Positions 38,978 to 43,283 of a stretch of DNA of 43,283 nucleotides are shown here, one piece after another (position 1 is the stretch's first letter; every line of letters begins with the position of its first letter). The stretch spans positions 1 to 43,283 of the forward strand of contig CAZSYL010000031.1 in NCBI GenBank assembly GCA_964610745.1, read 5' to 3'. Below the pieces are notes generated by a model, which saw only the letters and a list, made by a program, of their open reading frames with translations, did no database searches and had not been told where the DNA came from. A program made the translations under genes and the position numbers. This DNA comes from SHLQ01 sp964610745. GTDB taxonomy: Bacteria; Actinomycetota; Acidimicrobiia; Acidimicrobiales; SHLQ01.

Positions 38978-39715
38978 CTAGGAACCTGATGCCCGAGTGA
39001 AAAGAACCTTTGCCGTACGAATCAGAAAGCGAATGTCCTTGAAGAGCGACACATTCATCACGTATTCGACGTCGAGATGCAGCCCATCTCGCAGGTCGCC
39101 ATTCAAGCGCAGCGGTGAGGTTTGGTAAGGACCGGTCATACCGGGCTTGACCTCGTGACGAATATGGTTCTCGTATCCACGTTCTTGGGCGATCTCAGGC
39201 ATTTCGGGACGAGGTCCAACGAGACTCATATCGCCACGCAACACGTTGATAATCTGCGGAATCTCATCGAGGCTAAGCTCACGCAGTCGTCGACCGAGAC
39301 CGGTGTGCCGCGGGTCGTTTGCGTTCTTGTGCCCGGTGCGGCGATCGGTTGCAACGGGCATGTCGTCGACATCACGACGACGGCGGTCTGGGCGCATGGT
39401 TCGGAACTTGTAGATCGTAAACAACTCGCCGTTCTGGCCAATGCGTTGCTGTTCGTACAGGACTGGCTTTCCGAGACCGACTCGGACTGCGCTAGCCAAA
39501 ACCGCAGCGACCGGAAGTGAGGCCACCGCTAAGGCCGAACCCAACGTCACATCAACGGCTCGCTTCAGCCGTCGCTCATAGAACGTGCGGTTTCGCACTA
39601 GCCGGAGCTCGTCTCGTGACGATCGGCGAGAGTGTATGTTTGTGACGTTCGATCGTGTCTGAGTACCAGAAGTCTGGCTTTCAGAGCTAGTCGAGTTTTT
39701 GAGGCGTTGTTGCAC
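38978..39715 (-). CDS. Undecaprenyl-phosphate sugar transferase (PglC/WcaJ-type)
   Basis: The 245-residue monotopic phosphoglycosyl transferase moves a sugar-1-phosphate to undecaprenyl phosphate, starting a surface glycan. It has one hydrophobic re-entrant segment at about 55-78, then KFRTM at 103-107, the catalytic Asp-Glu pair in LSLDEIPQIINVL, the GPRPEMP motif and KPGMTGPYQ. The start is a GTG at 39715; residues 1-45 are a basic, Ser-rich tail with no domain. It lies between sufB and the four-Cys gene, in the same direction but with no functional link to them. Confidence 0.92.
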   Translation of the reverse strand: MQQRLKNSTSSESQTSGTQTRSNVTNIHSRRSSRDELRLVRNRTFYERRLKRAVDVTLGSALAVASLPVAAVLASAVRVGLGKPVLYEQQRIGQNGELFTIYKFRTMRPDRRRRDVDDMPVATDRRTGHKNANDPRHTGLGRRLRELSLDEIPQIINVLRGDMSLVGPRPEMPEIAQERGYENHIRHEVKPGMTGPYQTSPLRLNGDLRDGLHLDVEYVMNVSLFKDIRFLIRTAKVLFTRASGS

Positions 39716-39766
39716 AAATCTCTCGTCGCCGGGGTCCTACCAAGGACAACTGTAACCGCCGACCAA

Positions 39767-39772
39767 ATTGTA
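39767..39772 (-). promoter_or_regulatory. Candidate -10 (TACAAT) of sugar transferase gene
   Basis: TACAAT on the minus strand, with TTGGCT as a possible -35 at 19 bp (39792-39797), would give a leader of about 45 nt before GTG 39715. It lies in the 204-bp gap 39716-39919, where I see no gene. Confidence 0.35.
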
Positions 39773-39919
39773 GACCTGAGAGAAACGGACTAGCCAATCC
39801 AACTTTCTGTGAGATTTGCCAAACTTCGAGCGCGCGAAACCCACGAAGAGTGTGCCATTTCGCCTATTTCGGAACAAGAACTTCCGATTATTGACCGAAG
39901 CACCACGTTCGGGGTGTTG

Positions 39920-41323
39920 CTAGCCGATCGAGCCTTCCATCTGCAGCTCGATGAGGCGGCTCCACTCCACTGCATACTCCATTGGAAGCGTGCGGGTGAT
40001 GGGCTCGATAAAGCCGTTGACGATCATGCCCATGGCCTGTTCTTCAGAAAGACCTCGACTCATCAGATAGAAGAGCTGTTCGTCAGCAACCTTGGACACG
40101 GTGGCTTCGTGGCCAACGATCGCGTCCTTTGAACCAATCTCCATGTATGGATAGGTATCGCTGATCGAGTCTTCGTCGAGAATGAGCGCGTCGCATTGCA
40201 CATAGCTCTTGCAGCCGTGCGCGTCCCCTTCAACATGGACTAGACCGCGATAGCTGGTCCGGCCACCGTCAGAACTGATCGACTTGCTGACGATCTTGGA
40301 AGTGGTTTCTGGAGCAGCGTGCACCATCTTGGCGCCAGCGTCCTGATGCTGACCGTTTCCGGCGTATGCAACCGAGAGAACCTCGCCTGAAGCCTTTGGC
40401 CCGACCATAACGACGGCCGGGTACTTCATCGTGAGACGACTGCCGATGTTTCCGTCGATCCATTCCATGTGACCCTCGGCGTAAACCTTGGCCCGCTTGG
40501 TGACGAGGTTGAACACGTTGTTCGACCAGTTTTGGATGGTCGTGTAGGTGACGCGTGCAGATTCCTTCACGATGATCTCGACAACTGCTGAGTGCAGCGA
40601 ATCGGACGTGTAGGTCGGCGCAGAGCATCCCTCGATGTAGTGCACCGAGCTGCCCTCGTCGGCAATGATGAGCGTTCGCTCGAACTGACCCATGTTTTCT
40701 GCGTTGATGCGGAAGTAGGCCTGCAGCGGTTGGTCGACCGTTACCCCTGGTGGGACGTAGATGAAGCTGCCGCCCGACCACACAGCTGAGTTGAGTGAGG
40801 AGAACTTGTTGTCGTTCGGGGGAATGACCGTGCCGAAGTATTCTTTGACGAGCTCTGGGTGCTCGCGAAGCGCGGTGTCCATGTCGCAGAAGATGACGCC
40901 GAGTTGTTCGAGGTCTTCGCGGTTTCGGTGATACACCACTTCAGATTCGTACTGGGCGGTGACACCAGCGAGGTATTTGCGCTCAGCTTCTGGGATCCCG
41001 AGCTTTTCGTAGGTGTCCTTGATGGCTTGGGGGACATCGTCCCAGTCATCCTTCACCGATTCGGTTGGCTTGATGTAATAGAAGATGTCGTCGAAGTAGA
41101 TCTCGGACATGTCGCCGCCCCACTTGGGCATTGGGCGCTTCTCGAAGCGCTTGTAGGACTTGAGACGGAAGTCGCGCATCCACGCAGGCTCGCCCTTCAT
41201 CCAAGACATCTCGTTGATGATGTCGGTGTCCAGGCCCTTCTTTGGCTTGTACAGATAGTCTTCCGCGTCGGACCATCCAAGCTCGTACTTGCTGAGGTCG
41301 ACACCGATGTCTGCTGTGCTCAT
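39920..41323 (-). CDS. sufB: Fe-S assembly scaffold protein SufB
   Basis: The 467-residue SufB is the core scaffold on which new clusters form. It contains YIEGCSAPTYTSDSLHSAVVE, the Cys of GDAHGCKSYVQCDALIL (the C-terminal conserved Cys region), and GHEATVSKVADEQLFYLMSRG with the conserved Glu. The N-terminal half has the usual WMKGEPAWMRDFRLKSY. An AAAGG Shine-Dalgarno is placed about 8 nt before the ATG. It is encoded apart from sufD, separated by a sugar transferase and a four-Cys protein, although all are on the same strand. Confidence 0.97.
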   Translation of the reverse strand: MSTADIGVDLSKYELGWSDAEDYLYKPKKGLDTDIINEMSWMKGEPAWMRDFRLKSYKRFEKRPMPKWGGDMSEIYFDDIFYYIKPTESVKDDWDDVPQAIKDTYEKLGIPEAERKYLAGVTAQYESEVVYHRNREDLEQLGVIFCDMDTALREHPELVKEYFGTVIPPNDNKFSSLNSAVWSGGSFIYVPPGVTVDQPLQAYFRINAENMGQFERTLIIADEGSSVHYIEGCSAPTYTSDSLHSAVVEIIVKESARVTYTTIQNWSNNVFNLVTKRAKVYAEGHMEWIDGNIGSRLTMKYPAVVMVGPKASGEVLSVAYAGNGQHQDAGAKMVHAAPETTSKIVSKSISSDGGRTSYRGLVHVEGDAHGCKSYVQCDALILDEDSISDTYPYMEIGSKDAIVGHEATVSKVADEQLFYLMSRGLSEEQAMGMIVNGFIEPITRTLPMEYAVEWSRLIELQMEGSIG

Positions 41324-41382
41324 GAGAACCCTTTCAAACCGTTACCACCTGAGGATACCGCTACATGTTCAACAGCGTGATG

Positions 41383-41413
41383 CCGAACAATAGTCCCTGT
41401 TCGGACCTGTTCG
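41383..41413. promoter_or_regulatory. Cluster of TGTTCG/CGAACA half-sites, possible operator for sufB
   Basis: CCGAACA (41383-41389) and TGTTCGG (41398-41404) form a perfect 7-bp inverted repeat with an 8-bp spacer, and CCTGTTCG is repeated directly at 41396-41403 and 41406-41413. The cluster lies about 60-90 bp upstream of the sufB start, in the gap shared with the secreted-protein gene. The bound protein is unknown; spacing rules out a standard LexA box. Confidence 0.4.
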
Positions 41414-41517
41414 TCACGTAAGTCACAATCGTCACCCGTTGATTTCGACACACTGCGTGAGCTAAGTTCACCGATGGCGGCATTTTGGGGCGGGCCTACT
41501 ACATGGGGTTTGTTCAG

Positions 41518-43283
41518 ATGACTGTTGTGCGACGTGCACTTCTCCCGGCGGCTCTCCTATTCGCAGCAATGTTCGCCGTCGTGGCATCGTTCGCGATTGC
41601 CGCCGATGCTCAGACCGGTGCTGCGCAGACACCGCGCACGGACACCTTGCGTGTCACCAACGGTGAGGTGCTCGACAGCATCGTTCTCGGTAACCGTGTC
41701 ATCGTCGTCGGCACGTTTACCCAGGTCGAGAACGTTGGCGGCAACAGCATCGACCAGCCCTACATCGCTGCCTACAACGCAAACACCGGACAGTTCGACA
41801 GCAGCTTTCGTCCCGACGTCAACAATTTCGTCAACGCCATCGCCACCGACGGCAACAACGTCTACATCACCGGTCAGTTCTCGACGGTCGATGGCGAAAA
41901 CCATCGCCGCATCGCGAAGCTCAACTCCAACGGCAGCGTCAATTCAAACTTCGATACCTCGATGGGATCGACCCCGAACACGCTCGATGTCGCAAACGGC
42001 AAGGTGTACATCGGTGGCCCATTCACCACGGTCAACGGGCAAGCACGCGAGGCCTTTGCTGCAGTCGATGCCAACAACGGCGACCTCGACTCGACCACCA
42101 ACTTCGACTTCGCCGATGTTGCCACGAACGGCGGCGTGACCGTCCGCTGGCTGGAGGTGAGCCCGAACAACGACTTCCTGTTCGTCTCCCACTCAGCCCG
42201 ACTTATCGATGGCCAAGTTCGGACTGGTATTGCCCGATTCGACGTCTCTGCGAACTCGACCAACCTCAGCAGCTGGCAGACGACCCACTTCGAAGACGAG
42301 CTCGACAGGCTTCCCGCAGGAATCCGACCTCGTCGTCTCGCCATCTCTCCCGACGGTAGTTACGTCGTTCAGGTAAGCAGCGGCAACGATATTCCTCCGA
42401 CCAATGACGTTGCAGTGCGCTTCCCAACCAGCGGTGGAGCCAACGTGCAGGCAGCGTGGGTCTCGCGCCACTTCGACACTGTTCTCGGCGTCGCCATCAA
42501 CAACGAGGTCGTATTTGTGGGGGGCCACTTCCAGTTCCAAGAAGCCCCCGGATCCGACAACCCCTTCCCCGGCGACCCCGATACCACGTTCGGTTTCGGT
42601 GGCAATCAGGGACCGGTGATTCTTGGCAGCCAGGTTGTCCAGCGCGAACAAATCGGTGCGCTCGACCCGTCCACCGGAAAGTCCGTCGATTGGAACCCCG
42701 GTTCTGACAGCTTCATCGGCGTCCAGTCCCTCACCTGGGACGACCAGTATGGCTTGCTGGTCGGCCATGACGGCAACCGCCTCGGAGGCGTCAACGGAAT
42801 CGGCCGCCACGCGATCTTCCCGACCGGAAACACCCCGGCCCCAGATCCCACACCTGACCCAGACCCAACACCAAACCCCGGAAACGGTGACTGCACGGTC
42901 TCATTCAACGGCAACACAGCAACCGTCACCTTCAACGGCGACCTCGGCACAAGCCTCCAAATCCGACGCAACGGCTCATGGGCAGCAACCGCCAACGGCA
43001 ACACCGCGACCATCAACGCAAGCCCAGGCGACACCATCACCGCCCGACTCCGAGGCCCCCAATACCAAGACCCCTTCCAAGACATTGCCTGCACAACCGC
43101 AGGCGGCGGCACACCAAACCCAGACCCAACCCCAGATCCCGACCCAACACCAAACCCCGGAAACGGTGACTGCACGGTCTCATTCAACGGCAACACAGCA
43201 ACCGTCACCTTCAACGGCGACCTCGGCACAAGCCTCCAAATCCGACGCAACGGCTCATGGGCAGCAACCGCCAACGGCAACAC
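41518..43283 (+). CDS. Secreted beta-propeller protein with C-terminal 93-residue repeats (3' end outside window)
   Basis: This open frame runs from ATG 41518 to the window end without a stop, 588 codons so far. An in-frame ATG at 41503 is an alternative start. Residues 1-29 form a signal peptide (VVRRALLPAALLF and on to AIAADAQ). Residues about 40-330 have repeats such as VVGTFTQVENVGG, ITGQFSTVDGENHRRIAKLNSNGSV and IGGPFTTVNGQAREAFAAVDAN, typical of delta-60/DUF5122 propeller blades. From residue 442 come a Pro/Asp linker (PDPTPDPDPTP) and a 93-residue unit with two Cys (GDCTVSFNG to DIACTT) and LQIRRNGSWAAT, which then repeats. It is probably a surface or extracellular binding protein. Confidence 0.85.
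   Translation, partial: MTVVRRALLPAALLFAAMFAVVASFAIAADAQTGAAQTPRTDTLRVTNGEVLDSIVLGNRVIVVGTFTQVENVGGNSIDQPYIAAYNANTGQFDSSFRPDVNNFVNAIATDGNNVYITGQFSTVDGENHRRIAKLNSNGSVNSNFDTSMGSTPNTLDVANGKVYIGGPFTTVNGQAREAFAAVDANNGDLDSTTNFDFADVATNGGVTVRWLEVSPNNDFLFVSHSARLIDGQVRTGIARFDVSANSTNLSSWQTTHFEDELDRLPAGIRPRRLAISPDGSYVVQVSSGNDIPPTNDVAVRFPTSGGANVQAAWVSRHFDTVLGVAINNEVVFVGGHFQFQEAPGSDNPFPGDPDTTFGFGGNQGPVILGSQVVQREQIGALDPSTGKSVDWNPGSDSFIGVQSLTWDDQYGLLVGHDGNRLGGVNGIGRHAIFPTGNTPAPDPTPDPDPTPNPGNGDCTVSFNGNTATVTFNGDLGTSLQIRRNGSWAATANGNTATINASPGDTITARLRGPQYQDPFQDIACTTAGGGTPNPDPTPDPDPTPNPGNGDCTVSFNGNTATVTFNGDLGTSLQIRRNGSWAATANGN
42862..43140. repeat. First 279-bp (93-codon) repeat of the secreted protein gene
   Basis: The unit covers the linker and a two-Cys domain. 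The following unit begins at 43141 with the same sequence, and the 143 bases visible there read identical by eye. Confidence 0.85.
43141..43283. repeat. Second 279-bp repeat, cut by window end
   Basis: Starts like 42862 and continues to the window edge without visible mismatch. More copies may follow outside. Confidence 0.8.

Noticed and set aside
41383..41404. LexA (SOS) box upstream of sufB
   Set aside because: The actinobacterial box is CGAAC-N4-GTTCG. Here the gap between GAAC and GTTC is 10 bases.
42606..43283. Long minus-strand open frame opposite the secreted protein gene (225 codons, no start inside window)
   Set aside because: It is the shadow of a repeat-rich, high-GC gene. The plus strand has a signal peptide, propeller repeats and proper codon use.
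1..43283. Prophage, insertion sequence, tRNA, rRNA or defence island
   Set aside because: No integrase, transposase, structural phage gene, tRNA cloverleaf or defence motif was seen on either strand by reading; a tRNAscan or HMM run could still find a missed short element.

Overview
The window looks like chromosomal DNA from a high-GC actinobacterium. The best fit is the class Acidimicrobiia, in the Ilumatobacter neighbourhood. This placement is inference from gene content: an F-type ATP synthase operon with two separate b-type genes and an unfused delta gene, an actinobacterial B-box rhomboid, a trehalose-phosphatase/GH15 fusion, a GlpX-type fructose bisphosphatase, a MurA with Asp in place of the usual Cys, and a SUF iron-sulfur system with a Rieske protein and SufU. 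I see no rRNA, tRNA, CRISPR array, prophage, insertion sequence or defence system. Almost every gene is a housekeeping or surface gene.

Layout. 1-440 is a block of about 100-bp tandem repeats. 441-6032 holds an acyl-CoA dehydrogenase, a PPK2 polyphosphate kinase, an SMP-30-like protein, a lipoprotein built from an internal 855-bp tandem duplication, and an ACT-domain protein. 6040-14189 is the complete ATP synthase operon on the minus strand (atpZ/I, atpI, atpB, atpE, atpF, atpF', atpH, atpA, atpG, atpD, atpC). 14383-18783 has a rhomboid protease, the trehalose-phosphatase/GH15 fusion, a candidate small RNA and a Cys-rich protein. 18945-28502 carries an unusual FAD-domain/ferredoxin-NADP-reductase fusion, a NifU-like protein with a 42-residue membrane protein behind it, murA, an MFS transporter, an L,D-transpeptidase, an alpha/beta hydrolase, a J-domain protein, a zinc-ribbon protein and glpX. 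28523-41323 has a metallo-beta-lactamase-fold protein and the SUF system in three pieces: sufC-sufS-sufU on the plus strand, then sufD-Rieske-sufC and sufB on the minus strand. Between and around these lie a DDAH-like hydrolase, GDP-mannose dehydratase, a PQQ-type propeller lipoprotein, a sulfotransferase, a four-Cys protein and a sugar transferase. From about 41518 to the window end is a secreted beta-propeller protein with 93-residue C-terminal repeats; it is cut by the window edge.

How the genes work together. The ATP synthase genes give a full complex. The SUF genes supply desulfurase (SufS), sulfur transfer or scaffold (SufU), the SufB/SufD/SufC scaffold with two different SufC ATPases, and a Rieske ferredoxin. 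The NifU-like protein at 20861 is a further Fe-S carrier. GDP-mannose dehydratase, sugar transferase, sulfotransferase, MurA and L,D-transpeptidase point to envelope and surface-glycan synthesis.

The most general signal I found is regulatory. At least 14 gene starts, most of them at the head of transcription units, are preceded by a TANNNT hexamer (most often TAGNNT) only 6-9 nt before the start codon, with no Shine-Dalgarno sequence. This is what leaderless transcription looks like, and it fixes several start codons. Operon-internal genes instead use 1-8 bp overlaps or Shine-Dalgarno sites.
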